Positions 38,435 to 46,790 of a stretch of 64,000 nt of DNA are shown here, in pieces. Position 1 is the stretch's first letter; the number at the start of each line of letters is the position of its first letter. This DNA is from Aeromonas salmonicida subsp. salmonicida (GTDB lineage Bacteria; Pseudomonadota; Gammaproteobacteria; Enterobacterales; Aeromonadaceae): assembly GCF_001643305.1 (NCBI RefSeq), contig NZ_LSGW01000001.1:1-64000 (forward strand), written 5' to 3'. Made by a program: the position numbers and the translations under genes. A model generated the notes under the pieces. That model was not told where the DNA came from, ran no database searches, and saw only the letters and a program-made list of their open reading frames with translations.

Positions 38435-38513
38435 TCCCCGACCAGTGTTGAAGTTCCCCATAGTGTAAACGGGCCAATATGGCGACACAATTGTCGGGAC
38501 ACTCGGAGATCCC

Positions 38514-39347
38514 ATGAGTGACATCCCAACCCTGTATATAGTCCCCACTCCGATCGGTAATCTGGCGGACATTACCCAGCGTGCATTGGACATTTTACGC
38601 AGTGTCGATCTGGTGGCTGCCGAGGATACGCGTCATACCGGTATCCTGCTGAGCCACTACCAAATCTCGGTACCCACCTTCGCGCTGCACGATCATAACG
38701 AGCAGCAGAAAGCCGATGTGCTGATCGGCCGGATCAAGGAAGGCAAGACCGTAGCCCTGGTCTCCGATGCGGGGACTCCGCTCATCAGCGACCCAGGCTA
38801 CCACTTGGTCACCCGCTGTCGCGAAGCAGGCGTCAAGGTGGTACCACTGCCTGGTCCTTGTGCCGCCATCACGGCCCTGAGCGCCGCTGGTTTGCCGACC
38901 GACCGCTTCGCCTTCGAAGGATTTTTGCCCGCCAAAAGCAAAGGGCGTGATGACAGATTGCAGGCCGTGATCGAAGACACCCGCTCACTGGTATTTTATG
39001 AATCCCCACGTCGGGTGCAGGATACGGTAGAAGCGATCGCTCGCATTCTGGGGGAGCGTCAGGTGGTGGTGTGCCGCGAATTGACCAAGACCTTCGAATC
39101 CATCCATGGTCTGCCCGCGTCCGAGATGCTGACCTGGCTTGGTCAGGATGATAACCGCTGCCGTGGCGAGATAGTGCTGGTGGTCGCGGGAGCCAGCAAA
39201 ACGGAAGAAGAGCTGCCTGCCGAGGCGATCCGTACCCTGGGGTTGCTGGTGACCGAGTTGCCACTGAAAAAAGCGGCGGCACTCACCGCGGAAATCCATG
39301 GTGTGAAGAAAAATGCCCTCTACAAATACGGACTAGAGCACTATTGA
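38514..39347 (+). CDS. rsmI: RsmI, 16S rRNA 2'-O-ribose C1402 methyltransferase
   Basis: 277 residues of the tetrapyrrole-methylase fold: [19 protein letters not shown] at the start, [31 protein letters not shown] and [27 protein letters not shown]. It uses SAM to methylate the decoding centre with RsmH. Intact. Confidence 0.97.
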   Translation: MSDIPTLYIVPTPIGNLADITQRALDILRSVDLVAAEDTRHTGILLSHYQISVPTFALHDHNEQQKADVLIGRIKEGKTVALVSDAGTPLISDPGYHLVTRCREAGVKVVPLPGPCAAITALSAAGLPTDRFAFEGFLPAKSKGRDDRLQAVIEDTRSLVFYESPRRVQDTVEAIARILGERQVVVCRELTKTFESIHGLPASEMLTWLGQDDNRCRGEIVLVVAGASKTEEELPAEAIRTLGLLVTELPLKKAAALTAEIHGVKKNALYKYGLEHY

Positions 39348-39465
39348 GCCGGCGAAATAGGCCGGCAGACTGTTTTCTGACCAGCGCGTTCACCCGTACC
39401 GACAAGCATTCAGCCTGTAAACGGGGGCCAAAGCGCGATAAATGGCTGTAAACGGGAATTGCCGG

Positions 39466-39494
39466 TTTACCCCACAGTGTCACGAGGCTATAAT
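39466..39494 (+). promoter_or_regulatory. Sigma-70 promoter of rnpB
   Basis: TTTACC (39466-39471), 17 bp, perfect TATAAT (39489-39494), about 10 bp before the predicted 5' end of the RNA, with a GC-rich discriminator. Confidence 0.75.
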
Positions 39495-39503
39495 CCGCGC
39501 CTC

Positions 39504-39891
<388 letters not shown>

Positions 39892-39913
39892 ATTCAAGGT
39901 ATGCAAGTACCTT

Positions 39914-39949
39914 AAAATCCCGGCACCTTCTGGTGCCGGGATTTTTATT
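39914..39949 (+). terminator. Intrinsic terminator of rnpB
   Basis: 14-bp stem AAAATCCCGGCACC (39914-39927) with GGTGCCGGGATTTT (39932-39945), TTCT loop and a long T-rich tail. Confidence 0.95.
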
Positions 39950-40117
39950 TTTGGGTTGTCAGACGGTCTCGTGGCGTCTTTTAGGGTTTTGTAATAAAGT
40001 TCTCGCCCATTCTGGTCGCTCTATGTCGGCTGGACTATTTGTATCGATCACATGGCTGGCCTGATAGATGTCTCTGTGGCAGTAAGGCGAGATAAAAATG
40101 GCTAAGGTGGATTCTTA

Positions 40118-40986
40118 ATGTCATCAAGCGGCGTAATGCTCACACCTTCTCGGTTGCTTTGTGCTGAGCGGGGCAAAACCCTTCCCCATTATGATCTTCT
40201 GGGTGTCGAACGAGCAGACCGGGAGCGACTCAAACAAGTAAATGCCCAGTTGGGGACATTTTCCCTGCAGGCTGCATGGCTCAGCTGTTCAATAGCGCTG
40301 ATTGCGAGCTGACTTATCAGGAGTTCATCGCCGTTTCATCCCCGGAACATGATGATGGCTTGATCTGGGTTGAGGCCCGTAGTCTGCTTGATACCCAACG
40401 GGTCGCTTATTTTTCCATATCCCCTTCAGTTATCTATCGTTTGGCGGTGCTCTTCTTCGGCGGCTCTTTACGCAATCAGGGAGAAACCGCCTCTCATAGC
40501 AAAGGATTGACGGATACCGAGCAACGCCTGGTGTTGCGTCTTTGCCAATATCAGGTCGACATCTGGTCTTCCTGCCTGGGGCTGGGTGATCTCGAGTGGC
40601 AATTGACTTTGATTACACGTGATGTACTCCCGGTGTCACGACTGTGGATGGCCGCAGCCACCCTGACGGTGGGGAGCTTTTCCCATGGTTGGCAGTTGTG
40701 GTTGGTTCCACCCGCTGAGAGTACAGGTCCTGCGGCAGGGCACGCCTTGCAAGATGGCACTTTGGAGCAGGCACTGACACACATTCCCACACGTTTACGC
40801 GTGGTGATGGGGCAGTTGTCCATGACGCTGGCCGACCTGGAGTGTCTCAAGGTGGGCGATGTGCTCTCGCTGGATTTACCAGAATTGGTGCCAGCCCTGA
40901 TTGGTAACCGTCCCTGCTTTAGTGGACGTATCGCTGAACATAAAGGCAGCCTGGTTTATCAGGTCGCGACGGTCGTAGAGGAATAA
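40118..40986 (+). pseudogene. fliM: Lateral flagellar motor switch protein FliM, frameshifted
   Basis: Frame 1 (40118 to about 40280) reads to NAQLGTFSLQAAW; frame 2 continues AQLFNSADCELTYQEFIAV through the middle domain to a C-terminal SpoA-type domain (DLECLKVGDVLSLDLPEL). Join near 40276-40282, missing 1 or 4 nt; ATGGCTCAG could be ATGGCTGGCTCAG with one GGCT unit lost. Only a 64-residue fragment would be made from the ATG. Even the intact form would be about 290 residues and lacks the N-terminal EIDALL-type CheY-binding motif. FliM forms the C-ring with FliG and FliN, so the lesion should block lateral motor assembly. AAGGTGG precedes the ATG. First gene of fliMNPQR-flhBA. Confidence 0.85.
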
Positions 40987-40993
40987 TCGAATC

Positions 40994-41371
40994 ATGAACG
41001 AGCACACTATGAATGACCCGCTGGATTTGGATGGTCTGGATCAACTATTTGGTGATGATATCAGCATGCCGAGTGCGGCAGACTATATGGCTCCCACCAG
41101 TAGCAGCAAGCAGCGGGATCTCTCCTTTTTTCGCCAGATCCCGGTCAAGGTAACGCTGGAAGTGGCCAGTACCGAGGTCTCGCTGGGGGAATTGATGCGA
41201 GTAGAAGAAGGGGCTGTTATCGAGCTCGATAAATTGGCTGGCGAGACGCTTGACGTACGGGTAAATGGCCGCCTGCTGGCCAAGGGGGAAGTCGTTGTGG
41301 TCAATGGTAAATATGGTCTGCGTCTGGTGGATGTGATCGACACCAATCTGCTGGGCGGCATGGACGACTGA
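40994..41371 (+). CDS. fliN: Lateral flagellar motor switch protein FliN
   Basis: 125 residues: acidic linker then a SpoA domain (FFRQIPVKVTLEVASTEVSLGELMRVEEGAVIELDKLAGE, VNGRLLAKGEVVVVNGKYGLRL). C-ring component that docks the export ATPase complex through FliH. Intact, 7 bp after fliM, and its stop overlaps fliP by one base. Confidence 0.94.
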   Translation: MNEHTMNDPLDLDGLDQLFGDDISMPSAADYMAPTSSSKQRDLSFFRQIPVKVTLEVASTEVSLGELMRVEEGAVIELDKLAGETLDVRVNGRLLAKGEVVVVNGKYGLRLVDVIDTNLLGGMDD

Positions 41372-42105
41372 TGCGCCACCTGCTGTTTGCTCTGCTGTTG
41401 TGTTCGCTGCCCAGTTGGGGGGCAGACATGACATTGTTCTCGGTTTTACCGGGGGCGGAAGGTGGGGAGGACTACAACATCAAGTTGCAGATCCTGTTCT
41501 TTATGACCCTTTTGGGGCTCCTTCCGACGCTATTGCTCATGATGACCAGCTTTACCCGGATCATCATAGTGCTGGCGATTCTGCGCCAGGCGATGGGCTT
41601 GCAGCAGAGCCCTCCCAACCGTGTACTGATAGGCATCAGCTTGATATTGACGATAGTGATCATACGCCCTGTGTGGACTGACATGTATCAGCATGCATTC
41701 ATCCCTTACGACCAGAATGAAATTAGCCTGTCGGAGGGGATTGCTCGGGCTGAAAAGCCCTTGCGTCATTTTATGCTGGCGCAGACCCGCGAACCGGATC
41801 TGGAACAGATGCTGCGGATCTCCGGTGAGCCCACCTCCCTCACGAAGGATGAGGTTCCGTTTGGAGTCTTGCTGCCTGCTTTTGTGCTTAGTGAACTGAA
41901 TACGGCCTTCCAGATAGGATTTATGTTGTTTATCCCCTTTCTGGTGATAGATCTGGTCGTTGCCAGCGTACTGATGGCGATGGGGATGATGATGCTTTCG
42001 CCCCTTATCATCTCGTTACCATTCAAGCTGATGGTGTTCGTGCTGGTGGATGGCTGGTCCATGACGGTAGGTACCCTCGCAGCTAGCTTTGGTAGTGGAG
42101 GCTGA
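41371..42105 (+). CDS. fliP: Lateral flagellar export gate protein FliP
   Basis: 244 residues with a cleavable signal (LLFALLLCSLPSWGA) and the FliP signature regions MTSFTRIIIVLAILRQAMGLQQSPPNRVLIGISL and PFLVIDLVVASVLMAMGMMMLSP. Forms the FliPQR helical export gate. Intact. Confidence 0.96.
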   Translation: MRHLLFALLLCSLPSWGADMTLFSVLPGAEGGEDYNIKLQILFFMTLLGLLPTLLLMMTSFTRIIIVLAILRQAMGLQQSPPNRVLIGISLILTIVIIRPVWTDMYQHAFIPYDQNEISLSEGIARAEKPLRHFMLAQTREPDLEQMLRISGEPTSLTKDEVPFGVLLPAFVLSELNTAFQIGFMLFIPFLVIDLVVASVLMAMGMMMLSPLIISLPFKLMVFVLVDGWSMTVGTLAASFGSGG

Positions 42106-42106
42106 C

Positions 42107-42376
42107 GTGACACCAGAGCAGAGTGTGGCGCTCATTGGTGGTGCCGTTAACCTGGTGGTGGTGATGGTTTCGGTACTGATTGTACCGAGCCTGATCGTCG
42201 GTCTGGTCGTCAGCGTGTTTCAGGCGGCTACCCAGATCCAGGAGCAAACACTCAGCTTCTTGCCACGTTTTTTGGTGACTTTGATGACGCTCATCTTCAC
42301 CGGCAACTGGTTGCTCTCCCAAATCACGACCTTGTTCCACGATCTGTTTCTGAAGATACCCGGGCTTATTGGATGA
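42107..42376 (+). CDS. fliQ: Lateral flagellar export gate protein FliQ
   Basis: 89 residues with two membrane helices (LIGGAVNLVVVMVSVLIVPSLIVGLVVSVFQA and FLVTLMTLIFTGNWLL). The start is the GTG at 42107 (TPEQSVALIGG follows), with GGAG 6 nt upstream and the fliP stop just before it; a TTG at 42089 is in frame but lies inside fliP. Confidence 0.94.
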   Translation: MTPEQSVALIGGAVNLVVVMVSVLIVPSLIVGLVVSVFQAATQIQEQTLSFLPRFLVTLMTLIFTGNWLLSQITTLFHDLFLKIPGLIG

Positions 42377-43155
42377 ATTCCCTGCTGTCTCTCAGTGCTG
42401 CCGACCTGACGGCTTGGCTGGGGCAGTGGTGGTGGCCATTCATCCGGATTGCCACCGCATTTTGGGTTATGCCGGTATTTGGTGATGGTCGGATCCCGCC
42501 ACAAGTGCGTTTGCTCTTCGCCTTCATTATCAGCCTGTTGATCGCTCCCATGTTAAAAGAGATGCCAGTGGTCGATCCTTTCAGCACTGGTGCCCTGGTG
42601 CTGACTGTGGAGCAACTGTTGTTCGGGCTGCTGTTCGGACTCTGTGTCCAGATGTTGTTCATGATCATGACTATGGCTGGGCAGATCCTCTCCATGCAGA
42701 TGGGCCTTGCGATGGCAGTGATGAATGATCCCAGCAACGGAGATTCTGCACCTATCGTCAGCCAGCTGATGCTTATCTTCTGCTCACTGTTGTTTCTTGG
42801 GCTCAATGGTCATCTGGTCACTCTGGATGTGCTGGTACAGAGTTTGCGCAGCTGGCCACCGGGATCTTCGCTCGACTTGCTGGATATGAAAGGGGTCATA
42901 GGTTTGTTTGGCTGGTGTATCGGTGCCGCATTGATCCTGACCTTGCCTGCGGTGGTGGCCATGTTGATGGTCAACCTGACCTTCGGGGTCATGAACCGCA
43001 CTGCGCCATCTCTGAACATCTTTTCGCTGGGTTTTCCCATGACCTTGTTGCTCGGGTTGGTGACCATGGCTATTTCCATCAGTGGAGTACCGGCCCGCTA
43101 TCTTGACCTGGTGACGCATGTGCTGGAGCAGCTCAGGGCTCTGACCCCGTCATGA
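42373..43155 (+). CDS. fliR: Lateral flagellar export gate protein FliR
   Basis: 260 residues, polytopic, with FliR landmarks FIRIATAFWVMPVFGDGRIPPQVRLLFAF and QIQMGLAMAVMNDPSNGD-type loop followed by SQLMLIFCSLLFLGLNGH. Overlaps fliQ and flhB by 4 nt each, so it is translationally coupled. Confidence 0.95.
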   Translation: MNSLLSLSAADLTAWLGQWWWPFIRIATAFWVMPVFGDGRIPPQVRLLFAFIISLLIAPMLKEMPVVDPFSTGALVLTVEQLLFGLLFGLCVQMLFMIMTMAGQILSMQMGLAMAVMNDPSNGDSAPIVSQLMLIFCSLLFLGLNGHLVTLDVLVQSLRSWPPGSSLDLLDMKGVIGLFGWCIGAALILTLPAVVAMLMVNLTFGVMNRTAPSLNIFSLGFPMTLLLGLVTMAISISGVPARYLDLVTHVLEQLRALTPS

Positions 43156-44288
43156 GCCAGAATAGCGCCCAGGATAAAACCGAAGAGGCCTCTTCCCAGA
43201 AACTGCGCAAGGCGCGGGAAGAAGGACAGATAGCGCGCTCCAAGGAGCTGAGCTCTGCCGGGCTATTGCTGCTGGGGGGCCTCGCTATGCAATGGATGGT
43301 ACCCAGCTTTGGCCACTTCTTTGCCGAGTTGATGAAACGTCCTCAACGTTTTGACTGGCAAGGTGCCCGTGATCCGCAAATGATGATTCACTGGACGGCT
43401 GAAGCGCTGCTCAGCATGTTGTGGGTACTGCTACCTCTGTTCGGTTTTCTGGCATTGTTGCTGGTACTGCTCAGCATAGTGCCAGGTGGCATGGTGCTGA
43501 CCTGGAAGAAGTTACTGCCCAGCGCAGAGAAGCTCAATCCGCTCAAGGGGCTCAAGCGGATGCTCTCAACTCACAGCCTGATGGAACTGCTGAAGTCAGT
43601 GCTCAAGATCCTGCTGATTGGCTCAACGTTGGCACTGATGCTGCAACACCAATGGCCCTTGCTGATGATGATGAACCGCATGCCGCCCCAGGCTGCGATG
43701 GAGCAGGCGCTGCAGATCCTCTCTCAGGCATTTATTTTGCTTGGCAGTGTGCAGATGCTGATTGCAGTACTGGACGTGCCGTATCAGCGTTGGTCCCTGA
43801 ACAAGCAACTGAGAATGACCAAACAAGAGGTCAAGGATGAGCACAAAAACAGTGAAGGGCGGCCCGAGATAAAGGCCAAGATCCGCCAGGTACAAGGGAT
43901 GCTTGCCCGGGCTCGTATCGAACAGCGTGTACCACAGGCAGATGTGATTATCGTCAACACGACCCACTATGCGGTGGCCATTAAATATGATCCTGAGCGG
44001 GCAAATGCCCCCTACGTGATTGCCAAAGGGGTTGACGGCATGGCGGAACGGATCCGCCAGGTCGCAAAGCAGCACGACAAGATGGTCATGAGTCTGCCGG
44101 ATCTGACCCGGGCCATCTATTACTCCACCCGGGTCGACCAGGAAGTGCCTGCGGGTCTTTATACCGCGGTGGCTTATGTGCTGAACCATGTATTGCAGTT
44201 ACGGGCCTATGCGGCAGGCAAGGGGAAAAAACCTACTCCTCTTGCCCCTTTGCATGTGCCGCCCGAGTTACGTCAACCTGAGAGGTAA
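43152..44288 (+). CDS. flhB: Lateral FlhB, export specificity switch, with altered cleavage motif
   Basis: 378 residues: cytoplasmic N-terminus (DKTEEASSQKLRKAREEGQIARSKEL), four membrane helices, and a cytoplasmic domain. In Salmonella FlhB the bond between Asn269 and Pro270 of NPTH is autocleaved to switch from hook to filament export. Here residues 269-272 read N-T-T-H (codons AAC ACG ACC CAC at 43956-43967), so the proline is replaced by threonine at exactly the equivalent number. The rest of the motif region (HYAVAIKYDPERANAPYVIAKG) is conserved. Intact frame. Confidence 0.95.
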   Translation: MSQNSAQDKTEEASSQKLRKAREEGQIARSKELSSAGLLLLGGLAMQWMVPSFGHFFAELMKRPQRFDWQGARDPQMMIHWTAEALLSMLWVLLPLFGFLALLLVLLSIVPGGMVLTWKKLLPSAEKLNPLKGLKRMLSTHSLMELLKSVLKILLIGSTLALMLQHQWPLLMMMNRMPPQAAMEQALQILSQAFILLGSVQMLIAVLDVPYQRWSLNKQLRMTKQEVKDEHKNSEGRPEIKAKIRQVQGMLARARIEQRVPQADVIIVNTTHYAVAIKYDPERANAPYVIAKGVDGMAERIRQVAKQHDKMVMSLPDLTRAIYYSTRVDQEVPAGLYTAVAYVLNHVLQLRAYAAGKGKKPTPLAPLHVPPELRQPER

Positions 44289-44291
44289 GTT

Positions 44292-46367
44292 GTGAACTGG
44301 CGTGTATTGACCCAATCCTACACCGCGATCCCCATGTTGCTCCTGGCCATACTGGCCATGATGATCTTGCCTCTGCCCGGTTGGCTGCTGGATGTCCTGT
44401 TCACGTTCAACATAGTGTTGGCGGTTCTAGTACTGCTGGTTTCTGTCTCGGCCCGTCGCCCGCTCGATTTCTCCGTCTTCCCCACAGTGTTGTTGGTGGC
44501 AACGTTGATGCGGTTGTCGCTCAACGTTGCCTCTACCCGCGTCGTCTTGTTGCATGGTCACGAGGGGCATGAGGCTGCCGGTAAGGTTATTCAGGCCTTC
44601 GGGGAAGTAGTCATCGGCGGTAACTATGTCGTCGGTCTGGTGGTCTTCGTGATCCTGATGATCATCAACTTCGTGGTGATCACCAAGGGTGGCGAGCGGA
44701 TATCCGAGGTATCCGCTCGTTTCACCTTGGATGCGATGCCTGGTAAACAGATGGCGATCGATGCAGATCTCAACGCCGGCACCATGGATCAGCATCAGGC
44801 GCGTGCGCGGCGGGAGGAGATAGCCAGGGAGGCTGACTTCTACGGTGCAATGGACGGTGCGTCCAAGTTTGTACGCGGCGATGCAATCGCCGGCTTGCTG
44901 GTGTTGATCATCAACCTGGTGGGTGGTTTGGCAATCGGTATTTTCCAGCACTCGCTACCGGTTGCCGAGGCCTTCCAGAGTTATGCCCTGCTCACCATAG
45001 GTGACGGTCTGGTCGCCCAGATCCCTTCTTTGCTGATGTCTACCGCCGCTGCCATCATAGTGACTCGGGTCAGCGATGAAGGCGAGATGTCGGATCAGGT
45101 GGGTCAGCAGATCCTGGCATCGCCGCGGGTTATCTATACCGCTGCGGCCATCATGCTGATCCTGGGGCTGGTGCCTGGCATGCCTATGCTGGCTTTTCTC
45201 AGCTTTGCCGCCGTGCTGGCATGGGCAGGTTGGAGTGTCAGCAAGCGTCGGGTCAATGATCCTGACCTTGATGCAGCCCAGGAGCTGACGCGCCAGATGG
45301 TGCAGTCCGAGCCACAGGGACTGGAGTGGCAGGACCTGCCTCCTGTCGATGCGGTCGCCATTGAACTGGGCTATCGGCTGGTGCCCTTGGCAGAAGCGGA
45401 CAAGGGGGCCGAACTGCTTGCCCGGGTAAGGGGTATTCGCAAGACCCTGTCCGAGCAATATGGCTTCCTGCTACCCGAGATCCGGGTGCGTGACAACTTG
45501 CAGTTACAACCCGATCAATACCGGATCAAGTTGTCCGGTGTGGCACTTGCGGCTGGTAACGTCGACTGTCAGCGACTGATGGCCATCAGCAGTGGGGAGA
45601 CGTATGGAGTCTTGGACGGTGAGCTGACCCAGGATCCCGCCTATGGTATGAATGCAGTCTGGATCTCGCCGGAGAACAAGGCCAAGGCCTTGAACCTGGG
45701 TTATTCCGTGGTCGATTCCGCGACAGTTATCGCCACTCATACCAGCAAGCTGTTGAGAGAGCAGCTTGATTCTCTGTTTGGTCATGATGAGGTGGGCAAG
45801 TTGGGCCAATATCTGGCTACCCAGTCACCCCGTCTGGCAGAAGAACTTAATCTGGCGCTTACCCAGATGCAGCAACTGAGGGTTTTCCGACAGTTGCTCA
45901 AGGAGCAGATCAGCCTCACCGATATTCGAACCATTGCTACCACCTTGCTGGATGCGAGCGAATTGACCAAGGATCCTGTCTTGTTGGCATCCGATGTCAG
46001 ATGTGCCTTGAAACGCCAGATTGTCAGGCAGGCAATAGGTTCGCGCGATATTTTGGCCGCGTTTACCCTGGATGACCGTCTGGAGCAGACTCTGTTGGCA
46101 GCCATGAACCAGTCTCAACAGCAGGGCAAGATCCAGCTGGACAGCTTCCCAGTTGATCCTCAATTGCTGGCCCAGTTACAGCAAAATATGCCGTTGGTGA
46201 AAGAGCAGTTGCAACAGCAAGGTCATGCTCCGGTATTGGTTGTGATGCCGCAGCTCAGGCCCTTGATGGCACGATATGCTCGCTCCTTTTCAAAAGGTCT
46301 CAAAGTACTCTCTTATAATGAAATTCCAGAAGAGCTGAGGGTGGAGGTTATTGGAACATTAGGCTGA
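44292..46367 (+). CDS. flhA: Lateral FlhA, export gate platform protein
   Basis: 691 residues with about eight N-terminal membrane helices, the conserved cytoplasmic loop KGGERISEVSARFTLDAMPGKQMAIDADLNAG, and a large C-terminal domain that receives chaperone-substrate complexes. GTG start at 44292. Last gene of the fliM-flhA run; a 423-bp non-coding region separates it from lafK. Confidence 0.97.
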   Translation: MNWRVLTQSYTAIPMLLLAILAMMILPLPGWLLDVLFTFNIVLAVLVLLVSVSARRPLDFSVFPTVLLVATLMRLSLNVASTRVVLLHGHEGHEAAGKVIQAFGEVVIGGNYVVGLVVFVILMIINFVVITKGGERISEVSARFTLDAMPGKQMAIDADLNAGTMDQHQARARREEIAREADFYGAMDGASKFVRGDAIAGLLVLIINLVGGLAIGIFQHSLPVAEAFQSYALLTIGDGLVAQIPSLLMSTAAAIIVTRVSDEGEMSDQVGQQILASPRVIYTAAAIMLILGLVPGMPMLAFLSFAAVLAWAGWSVSKRRVNDPDLDAAQELTRQMVQSEPQGLEWQDLPPVDAVAIELGYRLVPLAEADKGAELLARVRGIRKTLSEQYGFLLPEIRVRDNLQLQPDQYRIKLSGVALAAGNVDCQRLMAISSGETYGVLDGELTQDPAYGMNAVWISPENKAKALNLGYSVVDSATVIATHTSKLLREQLDSLFGHDEVGKLGQYLATQSPRLAEELNLALTQMQQLRVFRQLLKEQISLTDIRTIATTLLDASELTKDPVLLASDVRCALKRQIVRQAIGSRDILAAFTLDDRLEQTLLAAMNQSQQQGKIQLDSFPVDPQLLAQLQQNMPLVKEQLQQQGHAPVLVVMPQLRPLMARYARSFSKGLKVLSYNEIPEELRVEVIGTLG

Positions 46368-46565
46368 AGCTGAGCTGCCATGTTTATGGGGTGACGGGAA
46401 GTTGATATTCCGCATATCTACTTGAATTGTCATTGGAAGCAGTTATGATGTGACTGTTTTTGACGCACAAAGTGTTAAAAATAAATAACAAATATAACAA
46501 TTCACATGTGTTACACAGCTATCACCGGATAGGTGGAGCTGTCTTGTCCCACTACGGACAGTCGC
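46368..46565 (+). promoter_or_regulatory. Non-coding region with candidate lafK promoter
   Basis: No gene seen. The AT-rich core has TTGACG (46460-46465) followed by TAAATA at 16 bp (46482-46487), and further down TATAAC (46494-46499). Either could initiate a transcript that enters the riboswitch at 46566. TGTG-TTA-CACA at about 46508-46518 is a small palindrome of unknown meaning. I see no sigma-54 -24/-12 pair here. Confidence 0.45.
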
Positions 46566-46655
46566 ATGATAAAGGCAAACTGAACTGAAAAGTCAGGACG
46601 CAAAGCCTCCGGTCTAATAGCAGTAATGCTAATGATAGCGGGGTTACCAAGGCCA
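46566..46655 (+). ncRNA. Cyclic-di-GMP type I riboswitch (GEMM-I) in the lafK leader
   Basis: The conserved blocks of the class appear in order and spacing: GGCAAAC (46574-46580); a hairpin closed by CTG/CAG with GAAA tetraloop (46587-46590); GGACGCAAAGCCTCCGG (46596-46612) with CTAA after it (tetraloop receptor side); a second arm containing AGCA-GTAA-TGCT (46619-46630); and ATGATAGCGGGGTTACC (46632-46648). This matches the Vibrio cholerae Vc2 aptamer as I remember it at almost every conserved position, including the guanine and cytosine that contact the ligand. The lafK start is about 140 nt downstream, with a terminator between. Confidence 0.93.
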
Positions 46656-46705
46656 TTGTTACCGCCTTGATACCACTCTCTGCATAAATGAGACGCCCAT
46701 TAGAG

Positions 46706-46738
46706 GCGCCATTTCTAGCATGGTGCGCTTTTATTTTT
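46706..46738 (+). terminator. Riboswitch expression platform: terminator before lafK
   Basis: GCGCCAT (46706-46712) pairs with ATGGTGC (46720-46726, one G-U in RNA), 7-nt loop, then GCTTTTATTTTT. CGCC (46694-46697) can instead pair with GGCG (46705-46708), which shares bases with the terminator stem and could act as an antiterminator. A further hairpin CAAGGC/GCCTTG (46648-46653 with 46664-46669) overlaps the aptamer 3' edge. Whether c-di-GMP turns lafK on or off cannot be read from this alone. Confidence 0.75.
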
Positions 46739-46790
46739 GACACATCAGTTCTGTTGGTTGGTTTGTCAACAATCACGGGTTCGGGTTCAT

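Noticed and set aside
40074..40090. TGGCAGTAAGGCGAG before fliM considered as a sigma-54 promoter
   Set aside because: The -12 element does not match TTGC, so only half the signal is present.
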